Assembly (NCBI RefSeq): GCF_001544875.2
Contig: NZ_FCOA02000008.1
Location: 124,001-188,000 of the forward strand
DNA length: 64,000 nucleotides
Origin: Caballeronia hypogeia
Lineage (GTDB): Bacteria > Pseudomonadota > Gammaproteobacteria > Burkholderiales > Burkholderiaceae
Direction of reading: 5' to 3'
Below, piece by piece: positions 1-8,426 of this stretch. Position 1 is the stretch's first letter. Each line of letters starts with the position of its first letter. A program made the translations under genes and the position numbers. The notes below the pieces were generated by a model, which was not told the origin of the DNA, did not search any database, and was given only the letters and a program-made list of their open reading frames with translations.

Positions 1-1
1 C

Positions 2-304
2 CAGGAACTCACGCTCGCCGCGATCCTGCTTCCGTGCAGCCTGCTCGTGCCTGTCGCGCCGGTGGAGCGCGCCGCGCTCATCACGTCCGTGCTGCTGGTG
101 CTGATCGTCGAGTTGCTCAATTCGAGCGTGGAGGCGGCCATCGACCGCATCTCGCTGGAACGCCACGAACTCTCGAAGCGCGCGAAGGATTTCGGCAGCG
201 CCGCAGTGATGGTCGCGCTCGGCGTCTGCGTGATCACCTGGTGCCTGATTCTCTGGCCGCTCGCATCCCCGCTTGCATCCGCGTGGCTCGCGCGTATCTT
301 ATAA
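2..304 (+). CDS. dgkA: Diacylglycerol kinase, C-terminal part
   Basis: This is the 3' part of a DgkA-type integral membrane diacylglycerol kinase, which phosphorylates diacylglycerol at the inner membrane and recycles lipid by-products of envelope synthesis. The reading frame is already open at the window edge, so the start lies outside. The family motif NSSVEAAIDR is present, followed by HELSKRAKDFGSAAV, which carries the conserved Glu and Lys/Asp active-site region of DgkA. Two hydrophobic helices flank this motif and a final one ends the protein at TAA. About 100 residues are visible, so roughly the last three quarters of a normal DgkA. The next gene, a TetR regulator, begins about 145 bases downstream. 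Confidence 0.85.
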   Translation, partial: QELTLAAILLPCSLLVPVAPVERAALITSVLLVLIVELLNSSVEAAIDRISLERHELSKRAKDFGSAAVMVALGVCVITWCLILWPLASPLASAWLARIL

Positions 305-355
305 ATGAGAACGCGAACGTGAAAGGCTCGCGTCCGTGCTGCCGAACGACCGGTT

Positions 356-361
356 TATAAT
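356..361 (+). promoter_or_regulatory. Likely -10 box upstream of the TetR operon
   Basis: A perfect TATAAT lies about 90 bases before the TetR start in otherwise GC-rich DNA. No good -35 hexamer is visible at normal spacing, so this is a suggestion only. Confidence 0.4.
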
Positions 362-448
362 CGTCCGACATTCTCAAAAATAGCAACGGAAGCGGCCGCG
401 CGAACGCTCAGTCCGAGCCTGTGCGGCCCGATCCCAAGGTCGGACGAC

Positions 449-1168
449 ATGGAAGCCAAACCACCCCGCCGCACGCGCGAACGGATCCTCGAGCTGTCGC
501 TGAAGTTGTTCAACGATATCGGCGAGCCGAACGTCACTACGACGACGATCGCCGAAGAGATGGAAATCAGTCCAGGGAACCTGTACTACCATTTCCGCAA
601 CAAAGACGACATCATCAACAGCATCTTCGCGCAGTTCGAGCAGCAGATTCAGAAGCGCCTGCGGTTTCCGGACGATCATCGTCCGACCATCGACGAGATG
701 TGGTCGTATCTGCAGTACATGGCGGACTTCCTCTGGACTTACCGCTTCCTCTATCGCGACCTGAACGACCTGCTGGCGCGCAACCGCACGCTGGAGACGC
801 ACTTCAAGCAGATCATCACGCACAAGCAGCACTTCGCGCGGCAGTTGTGCGAGGCGCTGGTCGCGGACGGCGAGATGGTCGCGACACCCGACGAGATCGG
901 CGTGATCGCGACCAACATGGGTCTGCTCGCCACCTACTGGCTGTCGTATCAGTACGTGATGAATCCGCGCAAGTACAACGATCAGGACGCGATCCGCACG
1001 GAGCTGCATCAGGCGAGCCTGCACATCATCTCGATCATGGCGCCGTATTTGCGCGGACGCTCGCGCCAGCTTTTCGACGATCTCGTCTCGGGCAAGCTGC
1101 CGAAGCGCGAGTTCGCGGACTTCCTGCCGCCGCGCGACGATAAAGCCGATACACCGAAGGATTCTTGA
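449..1168 (+). CDS. TetR/AcrR family transcriptional regulator
   Basis: A 239-residue one-component repressor of the TetR type. The N-terminal 55 residues hold the helix-turn-helix, with the family hallmark LYYHFRNKDDI at about 45-55. The C-terminal part is a long helical ligand-binding domain of unknown ligand. The ATG follows a short leader after a TATAAT box. The TGA stop directly abuts the ATG of the LOG-family gene (TGAATG), and an SDR gene follows 11 bases after that. The three are therefore probably co-transcribed, and the regulator may control its own operon. The target genes and inducer cannot be told from sequence. Confidence 0.9.
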   Translation: MEAKPPRRTRERILELSLKLFNDIGEPNVTTTTIAEEMEISPGNLYYHFRNKDDIINSIFAQFEQQIQKRLRFPDDHRPTIDEMWSYLQYMADFLWTYRFLYRDLNDLLARNRTLETHFKQIITHKQHFARQLCEALVADGEMVATPDEIGVIATNMGLLATYWLSYQYVMNPRKYNDQDAIRTELHQASLHIISIMAPYLRGRSRQLFDDLVSGKLPKREFADFLPPRDDKADTPKDS

Positions 1169-1753
1169 ATGAAAGCAGTATGTGTCTATTGCGGCTCCTC
1201 GAACGGAGCCCGTCCCGTCTATGCGGAAGCGGCCAGGGCATTCGGCCGCGCGCTGGTTCAGAACAATCTCTCGCTCGTTTATGGCGGCGGCCGCGTCGGG
1301 CTGATGGGCCTGATCGCCGATGAAGTGCTCGCCGCCGGCGGACGCGCGATCGGCGTGATCCCCGAGTTGCTGCTCGCCAAGGAAGTCGGCCACACCGACC
1401 TGACCGAGCTGCACGTCGTGCCCGACATGCACGAGCGCAAGAAGATGATGGCCGACCTTTCCGACGCGTTCGTCGCGATGCCCGGCGGCGTCGGTACCTT
1501 CGAGGAGTTTTTCGAGGTCTACACCTGGGCGCAGCTCGGCTATCACCAGAAGCCCGTCGGCCTGCTCGACGTGAACGGCTATTTCGATCCGCTCATGTCG
1601 ATGCTGCGTCACACGGTCGACGAAGGCTTCATGCGCGCGCAGTATCTGGACATGATCCAGGTTGCCGCCGAGCCGCAGCAGATGATCGACAAGCTCAACG
1701 CCTACACGCCGCCCGCCCACGACAAGTGGACCGAAAAACGCAACGCCGTTTGA
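1169..1753 (+). CDS. LOG family nucleotide 5'-monophosphate hydrolase
   Basis: A 194-residue protein of the LOG / lysine-decarboxylase-like family. LOG enzymes cleave the N-glycosidic bond of (cytokinin) nucleoside 5'-monophosphates to release the free base and ribose 5-phosphate. The Rossmann-type nucleotide loop GGGRVGLMG is at 39-47 and the catalytic signature PGGVGTFEE is at 105-113, both intact. It starts immediately after the TetR stop codon, implying translational coupling. Older annotations call such proteins lysine decarboxylases, which the PGGxGTxxE motif argues against. Whether the physiological substrate is a cytokinin or an ordinary nucleotide is not visible. Confidence 0.92.
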   Translation: MKAVCVYCGSSNGARPVYAEAARAFGRALVQNNLSLVYGGGRVGLMGLIADEVLAAGGRAIGVIPELLLAKEVGHTDLTELHVVPDMHERKKMMADLSDAFVAMPGGVGTFEEFFEVYTWAQLGYHQKPVGLLDVNGYFDPLMSMLRHTVDEGFMRAQYLDMIQVAAEPQQMIDKLNAYTPPAHDKWTEKRNAV

Positions 1754-1764
1754 GGAATCCGTGC

Positions 1765-2511
1765 ATGTCCAAAGTCATCCTGATTACCGGCGCAAGCCGT
1801 GGCATCGGCCGCTCGGCGGCCATCCTGGCGGGCCGGCGCGGCTGGTCGGTCGGCGTGAACTATGCGTCGAACGCGGCGGCGGCCGATGAAACCGTCGCGG
1901 CGGTCGTTGCGGCGGGCGGCAAAGCCCTCGCCATTCACGGCGACGTGAGCGACGAAGCCGCGATCGTCGCGATGTTCGACGCCACCGAGAAAGCCTTCGG
2001 CAAGCTCGATGGCGTCGTGAACAACGCGGGCATCGTGGCGCCGGGTTCGGCGCTCGCGGACATGGACATCGCGCGCATGAAGCGCATCTTCGACATCAAC
2101 GTGCTCGGCGCGTATCTGTGCGCGCGCGAGGCGGCGCGGCGCCTGTCGGCTTCGCGTGGCGGCAAAGGCGGCTCGCTCGTGAATGTGTCGTCGGCGGCGG
2201 CGCGGCTGGGCGGGCCGAACGAGTACGTCGACTATGCCGGTTCCAAAGGCGCGATCGACACGCTGACCATCGGGCTCGCGAAGGAACTCGGCCGCGAAGG
2301 CGTGCGCGTGAACGCGATCCGCCCGGGTCTCATCGAAACCGATATCCACGCGAGCGGCGGCAAGCCGGATCGCGCACAGGTGCTCGGCGTGCAGACGCCG
2401 ATCGGCCGGCCGGGCACGGCGGATGAAGTCGGCGAGTCGATCGTGTGGCTGCTCTCGGATGCGTCGTCGTATGTGACGGGCGCGATTCTGGATGTGGCGG
2501 GCGGAAGGTAG
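1765..2511 (+). CDS. SDR family NAD(P)-dependent oxidoreductase
   Basis: A 248-residue classical short-chain dehydrogenase/reductase. The cofactor loop TGASRGIG is at 8-15, NNAG at 86-89, the catalytic Ser at about 142 and Tyr157-xxx-Lys161 (YAGSK). The C-terminus YVTGAILDVAGGR is typical of the FabG-like subgroup. I chose the ATG at 1765 over an upstream in-frame start because it aligns with the first beta strand and lies 11 bases after the LOG stop. The substrate is unknown. It ends one base before the end of the convergent DUF924 gene. Confidence 0.9.
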   Translation: MSKVILITGASRGIGRSAAILAGRRGWSVGVNYASNAAAADETVAAVVAAGGKALAIHGDVSDEAAIVAMFDATEKAFGKLDGVVNNAGIVAPGSALADMDIARMKRIFDINVLGAYLCAREAARRLSASRGGKGGSLVNVSSAAARLGGPNEYVDYAGSKGAIDTLTIGLAKELGREGVRVNAIRPGLIETDIHASGGKPDRAQVLGVQTPIGRPGTADEVGESIVWLLSDASSYVTGAILDVAGGR

Positions 2512-2512
2512 G

Positions 2513-3106
2513 TCAGAAGCCGCCGTGCTCAGCGAGCCAGGCTTCTTCGTCGGGCAGCATTTTGCGCCCGAGAATCCGGTTGCGATGCGGAAATCGTCCA
2601 AAACGCTCGATGACTTCCGCATGCTTTATCGCCGATTCATGAAAGCTCGCCACGCCCGTTTCTTCGCTTAGCTTTCCAAACAGACGCAGCGCCTCGCGCT
2701 GGCTTTCCGGCGTTTCGTCGTGCTCGAACGGCATATAGGCGAACGCACGATGGTATGGGCTCGGCAGCCGCAGATCGTCGCCGCTTTCGATCATCTGGCG
2801 CGCTAACGCGAGCGCCCGTGCATCGCCCGCGAACGCACGTGGCGTGTTCCGGTAGCAATTGCGCGAGAACTGATCCAGCAGCACGATCAGCGCGAGCGTG
2901 CCGGGCGGCGTGTCCGCCCAATCCGGCAAACCGCCCGCCTGCGCTTCTTCGAGCAACGCCCCGAAACGTTCCGTCAGCATCGCGTCGAAGGTTCGCTTCT
3001 TGTGCCACCACAGCTTGCGGTCCGCGCCGAACTGTGGCGAACCGGGCGCGCCGAACCAGAGGTCGAGAATGGCCTGCGCGTCCGGAGCAATGCCGGCGGG
3101 GGTCAA
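2513..3106 (-). CDS. DUF924 family protein
   Basis: A 197-residue cytoplasmic protein of the DUF924 (tetratricopeptide-like helical) family. Family features include LDLWFG near the start, LIVLLDQFSRNCYRNTPRAF in the middle and the PYHRAFAYMPFEH segment. Its biochemical role is not established. The best start is a TTG that overlaps the upstream alaX-type stop codon as TTGA, which suggests coupled translation. No in-frame ATG lies close by and the conserved region begins right after the TTG. Confidence 0.8.
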   Translation of the reverse strand: MTPAGIAPDAQAILDLWFGAPGSPQFGADRKLWWHKKRTFDAMLTERFGALLEEAQAGGLPDWADTPPGTLALIVLLDQFSRNCYRNTPRAFAGDARALALARQMIESGDDLRLPSPYHRAFAYMPFEHDETPESQREALRLFGKLSEETGVASFHESAIKHAEVIERFGRFPHRNRILGRKMLPDEEAWLAEHGGF

Positions 3107-3834
3107 GCCAGCTCCAGCACCAGCCGCCGCGTGCGCGCGCTCTTCTTCTCCAGCTTCGCGATGCGCAACGCGCCGATTTCCCCGGTATTGCGCACGTGCG
3201 TGCCGCCGCACGGCTGCAGATCGACGCTTTCGATGCGCAACAGACGCACGCGGCCGAGGCCCATCGGAGGTTTTACGCTCATGGTGCGCACGAGCTCGGG
3301 GCGCGCGGCCATTTCGTCGTCGGTGATCCATTCGGTGTACACCGCGTGCGCGCCGCCGATCAGCGCGTTCAGCTTCGCTTCCACCGCTTCGCGCTCGATC
3401 GGCTCGACGGTCGCGAGATCCAGGCGCGCGTACTCGGTCGTGATGCTGCAGCCATCGACCGGATACGGCAGCACCGCGCAAATCAGATGACTCGCCGTAT
3501 GCAGCCGCATGCGTCGGTGACGCTGCTCCCAGTCGATTTCCGCGCGCACCTTGTCGCCCACTTTCAGCTTCGACAGCGCGTCATCCTGAGCGGGCGCGGG
3601 CACGTGCACGGCGTCATCGGGTGTCGCGCCTTCGAACTTCGCCTTGCGGGTATCGGCGATCACGATTCGCGTGCCGTCCGCGAGCGTCAATGTGCCCGCG
3701 TCGCCCGCCTGGCCGCCGCCGAGCGGATAGAACACGGTCTGGTCGAGATGAATGCCCTGCTCGTCGACAGCCGTGACGCTCGCCTCGCAATGCGTCAGAT
3801 AGGCGTCCTCGCGAAAGAGTGCGCGTGTGCTCAT
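3103..3834 (-). CDS. Alanyl-tRNA editing protein (AlaX type)
   Basis: A 243-residue free-standing trans-editing protein related to the AlaRS editing domain. It would hydrolyse mischarged Ser- or Gly-tRNA(Ala). Both metal-binding motifs are present: HTASH at 112-116 and CGGTH with Cys209 and His213. The N-terminal FYPLGGGQAGDAG segment is the AlaX/AlaRS linker motif. It lacks the C-terminal oligomerisation domain of full AlaRS; a complete alaS lies at 52-55 kb. The downstream DUF924 gene overlaps it by four bases. Confidence 0.9.
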   Translation of the reverse strand: MSTRALFREDAYLTHCEASVTAVDEQGIHLDQTVFYPLGGGQAGDAGTLTLADGTRIVIADTRKAKFEGATPDDAVHVPAPAQDDALSKLKVGDKVRAEIDWEQRHRRMRLHTASHLICAVLPYPVDGCSITTEYARLDLATVEPIEREAVEAKLNALIGGAHAVYTEWITDDEMAARPELVRTMSVKPPMGLGRVRLLRIESVDLQPCGGTHVRNTGEIGALRIAKLEKKSARTRRLVLELA

Positions 3835-3923
3835 GGTGCGGGTTTCCTTGCTGGTATTTCCGAAGTCGAACGCACATGATGCCGCACGCGAGCGGCCGAC
3901 GAACCGATACAAAACGGCGCGTT

Positions 3924-4337
3924 TCAACCGGGACGGTTGCGCATCCAGTCGGCCGTATCGAAGAACGACGTGAGCAGGCGCTGGCGCAAGGCTTCGTCGA
4001 TGCCGACGTCCTCCATCGCCCATGCCATGCAGCGCAGCCACTGATCGCGTTCGTCGGATGCGATCGCGAACGGCAGATGCCGCGCCCGCAGCCGCGGGTG
4101 CCCGAAGCGCTCGATGTAGTGATCCGGCCCGCCCATCCAGCCGCACAGGAACCAGAAAGTCTTGTCGCGCGAATTGTCGAGCGTCGGCGGATGCAGCGCG
4201 CGGATGCCCGCGAATTCGGGCTCCAGGTCCATCAAATCGTAGAAACGGTCGACGAGCGCGCGCACGCGCTCTTCGCCGCCGACCAGCTCGAAGGCGGTCG
4301 GCTTCTGGATTTCGTCGTCGGGATTTACGTCGGTCAT
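3924..4337 (-). CDS. Group II truncated hemoglobin
   Basis: A 137-residue globin of the truncated 2-over-2 type. Visible family features are an FYDLM segment with Tyr at the B10-like position (Y33), FLCGWMGGPDHYIERFGHPRLR, the probable proximal His in RHLPF (H87) and Trp100 at a G8-like position. These match group II (trHbO) proteins, which bind O2 or handle NO and peroxide chemistry. The ATG at 4337 precedes MTDVNPDDE. It sits between the FtsX-type permease gene and the alaX-like gene on the same strand, and no functional link to either is evident. Confidence 0.9.
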   Translation of the reverse strand: MTDVNPDDEIQKPTAFELVGGEERVRALVDRFYDLMDLEPEFAGIRALHPPTLDNSRDKTFWFLCGWMGGPDHYIERFGHPRLRARHLPFAIASDERDQWLRCMAWAMEDVGIDEALRQRLLTSFFDTADWMRNRPG

Positions 4338-4354
4338 TGCTCTGATTCGGAAAA

Positions 4355-6946
4355 CTACGCGTCGCGCAGGGATTGCAGCGCCGGGCGCGCCAGCACGCGG
4401 CGCAGGCTCAGCCAGCCGCCGAGCCCCGCGCACGCGATGCCCGCGACGATGCCCGTCGGCACCAGCCACGGATTGAAATCGATATGGAATTCGAACACGC
4501 GCGCCGCCAGCACATAGCCGATGACCTGCGCGCCCACCGCCGCCATCAGCCCGGACAGCGCGCCCACGGCCACGAACTCGGCCACCTGCACCGAGCGCAC
4601 CTGCTTGTGCGATGCGCCGAGCGCGCGCAGCAGCGCCGCCTCGCGCACGCGTTCGTCGCGCGTGCCGGCGAGCGCCGCGTACAGCACCAGCACGCCCGCC
4701 GCCAGCGTGAAGAGGAACAGGAACTGCACCGCGCCGATCACCTGCGCGAGCGTGCGGTGAATCTGCGCGAGAATCGGCGCGATATCGATGGCCGTCACGT
4801 TCGGATAGCGCGCGACCATGCCGTCGATCACGCGCTGCTGGTCGGTTGGCAGGTGGAAGCTCGTGATGAAGGTCGCGGGCAGATCGGCGAGCGCATCGGG
4901 CGGCATCAGCACGAAGAAGTTGACCTTGAAAGAATTCCAGTCGACCTTGCGCACGCTCGTCACCGGCGCCTCGACCGGCATGCCGGCCACGTCGAAACGC
5001 AGCACGTCGCCCATCTTCACGCGGATCGTCTTCGCGATGCCCTGTTCGATCGACACCTGCGGCTTGCCATTCGTGCCGAACCATTTGCCTTCCGTCACGC
5101 GATTGTCGCCGGGCAGTTCGGTTGTATAGGACAGGTTGAATTCGCGATCGACGAGGCGCTTCGCATCGGCCTTGTCGTAGTTGTCGGGATTCACCGGACG
5201 GCCGTTGATCGACACGAGGCGCGCGCGCACCATCGGCGAAAGCGCGGCGTCGGGCTGGCCGTGCGTATGCAGATAGTCGAGCACGCCGGCGCGCTGATCC
5301 GGCTGGATATCGATGAGAAACTGATTCGGTGCGTCAGGCGGCGTCGCATCGCGCCAGCCCTTGATGAGATCGTTGCGCGTCATGCCGATCAGCAACAGGC
5401 ACATCAGGCCGATACCGAGCGCCGTGATCTGCAGCGCGCTCGTCCCGCTGCGCCGCTCCAGCGACGCCAGCGCGTAACGCCAGCCGACGCCCGCACGGCT
5501 TCGTTCACGCCTGACGAAACGCGCCGCCGCCCACAGCGCCGCGCGCGCGATCACGCCGAACACGAGCAGCCCCGCCGCGAAGCCGCCCGCGACGATGCCG
5601 CCGAGCTTCAATTCGCCCGCCGCGAGAATCAGGAGCGCCGCGAACAGCAGCACGCCGACGCCGTAAGCCGCGTGCGCCACACGCGCCGCGTCGCCGAGCT
5701 CGCGGCGGATCACGTGCACCGGCGGCACACGCGTGATCGGCAAAAGCGGCGGCAGCGCGAAGCCGAGCAGCAGCACCAGACCCATCGCAATGCCCTGCAG
5801 CGCCGGCCAGACGCTCGGCTGCGGCAGTTCGACATCGACCAGCGAACCGAGCCAGTTCAGCAGCACGAGATGGCCGCCGAAGCCGAGCACGACGCCCGCC
5901 GCGCTGCCGATCACGCCGAGCGCGACGAATTCGTTCAGGAACAGCGCGCGCAGCGTGCGCTGGCTGACGCCGAGACAACGCATCGCGGCGCAGCCGTCGA
6001 GATGCCGTCGCGCGAAACGGTGCGCCGCCATCGCGATGGCGACCGCCGCAAGCAGCGCCGTCAGAAGCGACACGAGCGTGAGGAAGTGACTCGCGCGGTC
6101 GATCGTCTGCCGCACTTGCGGCTGCCCGTCCGACAGCGATTCCAGCGCGACGCCGCGCAGCTTGTCGCCATCGATCTTCGCGCGCGCGAAGGTGGCGAAT
6201 TTCTCGACCTGCGCATCCGGACCCGCGACCAGCAGCCGATACGTCACGCGGCTGCCATAGCCGACGAGCCCCGTGCCCGCGATCTCGTCGGCGCGCATCA
6301 TCAGGCGCGGCGAGAAATTGACGAACGAGAAGCCACGGTCCAGCTCGCGCGTGATCACGCCCGCGACCGTGAACGTGCGCGTGCCGACCTTGACCGTGCC
6401 GCCGACCCGCGTCTTCAGCGCATCGAGCAAAGCGGGATCGACCCAGACGGTGCCGGGCGCGGGAATGCCGTGCACGGAGGCGTCGGCGGCGTTATCCGCG
6501 GGCGCGATGCGCAGCGCGCCACGCAGCGGGTAACCGGGCGTCACGCCCTTGATCGCCGCGAGCCTTGAAACCGGCTGCGCGGACGTCGAGCTGATCATGC
6601 TGGGGAAAATCGTCGTGCCGGCGGTTTCGAGCCCGAGCGACTGCGCTTCGGTCGAAAATATCGGATCGACGGGGTGATCGGCGCGTACGACGAAGTCGGC
6701 GGCGATCATCTGGCGGCCGTCGCGCGCGAGCCCCTGACGCATGCGATCGGCGAGAAAGCCGACGCTCGAGAGCGCCGCCACCGCCAGCACCAGCGCGAGC
6801 AGCAGCATCGTGAGTTCGCCCGCGCGCCAGTCGCGCGCGGTCATGCGCCAGGCCTGGCGCACCGTCTGCGTGAAGTTGAGCCGGATGGTCGGATGCGAAT
6901 GCCCTGCCTTGTGTGCAGCCTGGTCGTTCCTGAATGCCGTGCTCAA
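4355..6946 (-). CDS. FtsX-like ABC transporter permease (YbbP type)
   Basis: An 863-residue inner-membrane protein of the large MacB/FtsX permease class, resembling E. coli YbbP. It has an N-terminal transmembrane helix (about 43-66), a large periplasmic domain, a central group of helices with an intervening second soluble region, and three C-terminal helices. Such permeases normally pair with a LolD/YbbA-type ATPase that drives extracytoplasmic mechanics or lipoprotein and lysophospholipase-related export. No ATPase gene is adjacent. The start is uncertain: a TTG overlaps the DUF4126 stop as TTGA, while an in-frame ATG (MTARDWRAG) lies 34 codons further in. Confidence 0.85.
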   Translation of the reverse strand: MSTAFRNDQAAHKAGHSHPTIRLNFTQTVRQAWRMTARDWRAGELTMLLLALVLAVAALSSVGFLADRMRQGLARDGRQMIAADFVVRADHPVDPIFSTEAQSLGLETAGTTIFPSMISSTSAQPVSRLAAIKGVTPGYPLRGALRIAPADNAADASVHGIPAPGTVWVDPALLDALKTRVGGTVKVGTRTFTVAGVITRELDRGFSFVNFSPRLMMRADEIAGTGLVGYGSRVTYRLLVAGPDAQVEKFATFARAKIDGDKLRGVALESLSDGQPQVRQTIDRASHFLTLVSLLTALLAAVAIAMAAHRFARRHLDGCAAMRCLGVSQRTLRALFLNEFVALGVIGSAAGVVLGFGGHLVLLNWLGSLVDVELPQPSVWPALQGIAMGLVLLLGFALPPLLPITRVPPVHVIRRELGDAARVAHAAYGVGVLLFAALLILAAGELKLGGIVAGGFAAGLLVFGVIARAALWAAARFVRRERSRAGVGWRYALASLERRSGTSALQITALGIGLMCLLLIGMTRNDLIKGWRDATPPDAPNQFLIDIQPDQRAGVLDYLHTHGQPDAALSPMVRARLVSINGRPVNPDNYDKADAKRLVDREFNLSYTTELPGDNRVTEGKWFGTNGKPQVSIEQGIAKTIRVKMGDVLRFDVAGMPVEAPVTSVRKVDWNSFKVNFFVLMPPDALADLPATFITSFHLPTDQQRVIDGMVARYPNVTAIDIAPILAQIHRTLAQVIGAVQFLFLFTLAAGVLVLYAALAGTRDERVREAALLRALGASHKQVRSVQVAEFVAVGALSGLMAAVGAQVIGYVLAARVFEFHIDFNPWLVPTGIVAGIACAGLGGWLSLRRVLARPALQSLRDA

Positions 6947-7569
6947 TCGTGCTTGCTCCGCAGCCGGTTCATGCGATCGGACGCCGGCAACATGTGCTTG
7001 GCCATGCGCGACACGCCGCCGTGCACGCCGCGCGCGAGCCGCGGCAGCGCCCAGCCCGCGAGCACCAGAAACGCGAGCAGCATCACGAGGAACAGCAGCG
7101 GCACGAACAGCGCGAGCGTGATGCCCGCCAGCGCGCCGACATCCTCGGTCGCCGACGCCGCCCAGTTCGACACCGGCTCAGGCGACAGATTGATGAGCGC
7201 GCGCGTGCCCGCCTTGGCGAAATGCGACGCGCCGGCGAGCGTGCCGCCCGCGAGCGCAGCGATGGTCAGCAGCGCCGGATCGGCGTGGCCGAGCGCGCCG
7301 GCCGCGAGCACCGCGCCCGCCGGAATGCGAATGAAGGTATGCACGGCGTCCCACAGGGAATCGACGGCGGGAATCTTGTCGGCCAGAAATTCGACGACGG
7401 CGAGCACCGCCGCGACGCCGATCACCCATGGCGAGCCGAGTATGGCGAGAGAATCCGGGAGGTGGACGAGACCCATGCGCTGGAACATGCCGGCGATGAA
7501 CACGGTAAGGTACAGGCGCAGCCCGCTCGCCCATGAAAGGCCCGCCGCGAGCGAAAGTGACTCAACCAT
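6943..7569 (-). CDS. DUF4126 domain-containing membrane protein
   Basis: A 208-residue integral membrane protein with about five hydrophobic segments. The family-like opening LSLAAGLSWASGLRLYLTV and the loop with FLADKIPAVDSLWDAVHTFIRIPAGA fit DUF4126, whose function is unknown. A strong Shine-Dalgarno (AAGGAGG) precedes the ATG at 7569. Its TGA overlaps the TTG start of the large permease gene, so the two are probably translated together. Confidence 0.85.
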   Translation of the reverse strand: MVESLSLAAGLSWASGLRLYLTVFIAGMFQRMGLVHLPDSLAILGSPWVIGVAAVLAVVEFLADKIPAVDSLWDAVHTFIRIPAGAVLAAGALGHADPALLTIAALAGGTLAGASHFAKAGTRALINLSPEPVSNWAASATEDVGALAGITLALFVPLLFLVMLLAFLVLAGWALPRLARGVHGGVSRMAKHMLPASDRMNRLRSKHD

Positions 7570-7727
7570 TGCCGCCTCCTTGTTGCTGCCCAGCGCCGGC
7601 GTTCGCCGCTATCGGAAGAATTTGCCAGCTGAAAAAACGGTCTTTCCGGCAGATATCGAAAGAAGCCGCCTACATCCACGAAGATACATCGGAAAGTCGC
7701 AGAACATAGGAATCGACTGAAAACCGG

Positions 7728-7742
7728 ATGGCCTCAGGCCAT
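7728..7742 (-). terminator. Short hairpin downstream of the guanidine exporter gene
   Basis: ATGGCC-TCA-GGCCAT is a perfect 6-bp inverted repeat about 100 bases after the exporter stop, followed on the reverse strand by a short GTTTTC run. It may be a weak terminator. Confidence 0.3.
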
Positions 7743-7843
7743 TATATCCACGCGAAACCTCGCGGTGCAGCAACGGTTTCAGCGATTGCCGTTCCCGGTT
7801 CTGCAACGCACGCGACGGTGGCGCCCGCGCAACGGATGCGCGT

Positions 7844-8164
7844 TCAGTGACCCGACGAGAGCTTCAGCCCAATGATCCCGGCGACGATCAGCACCGCGCT
7901 CAGAATACGCGCCGCCGTCACCGCCTCGCCCATGTAGACGATGCCGAACACGAACGCGCCGACCGCGCCGATGCCCGTCCAGACGGCATAGGCCGTGCCG
8001 AGCGGCAGTTGCTTCATGGCCATGGCGAGCAGCACGAAGCTGCCGAGCGCGGTGACGATCGTGAAAACGGACGGCCCGAGTCGCGTGAAGCCTTCGGACG
8101 ATTTGAGACCCGCGGCCCACGCAATTTCGAGCAGACCGGCAATGAAGAGAAGAATCCAGGACAT
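7844..8164 (-). CDS. sugE: SMR family guanidinium exporter (SugE/Gdx)
   Basis: A 106-residue four-helix small multidrug resistance protein. It begins [16 protein letters not shown] with the essential membrane Glu13 and Trp16, and contains [16 protein letters not shown], the signature of the SugE/Gdx branch rather than EmrE. Characterised members export guanidinium in exchange for protons. The ATG at 8164 is preceded by a G-rich Shine-Dalgarno, and a two-hairpin guanidine-II riboswitch lies directly upstream, which supports the substrate assignment independently. The longer in-frame ORF upstream runs through the riboswitch and is not expected to be translated. Confidence 0.95.
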   Translation of the reverse strand: MSWILLFIAGLLEIAWAAGLKSSEGFTRLGPSVFTIVTALGSFVLLAMAMKQLPLGTAYAVWTGIGAVGAFVFGIVYMGEAVTAARILSAVLIVAGIIGLKLSSGH

Positions 8165-8185
8165 GAGGCGCCCCCCTTGAAAGAT

Positions 8186-8228
8186 GGGGCCGTCCCCGAT
8201 GAAACGATGCGCATGCGGTCGTCCGCAC
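8186..8228 (-). promoter_or_regulatory. Guanidine-II riboswitch (mini-ykkC)
   Basis: On the reverse strand the leader of the exporter gene has two hairpins with the mini-ykkC layout. The first is GUGCGG-ACGA-CCGCAU (8213-8228) and the second GGGG-ACGG-CCCC (8186-8197), separated by 15 bases. Both tetraloops match the ACGR consensus that binds guanidinium. The second hairpin's GGCCCC strand could otherwise pair with the AAGGGGGG ribosome binding site, so ligand binding should free the site and turn translation on. A TACAAT -10-like box lies at 8250-8255. Confidence 0.9.
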
Positions 8229-8426
8229 GGCCATAAGACCAAGTCCGCGATTGTATCAAATTGGTGCATCGAAGGCCCGGCGGATGCGACGCTCTGCCGC
8301 GCGGCGCGTGGCCGCCGTTCTCAAAACCGTGTATTAATGCGGAAAGCTGCGAAAAGTTACAACTAGCGCCCGCGCGAGGCGCATCCCTTCGACATATCCG
8401 CTGTCAGCCTGAACATAGGAGCGTTC

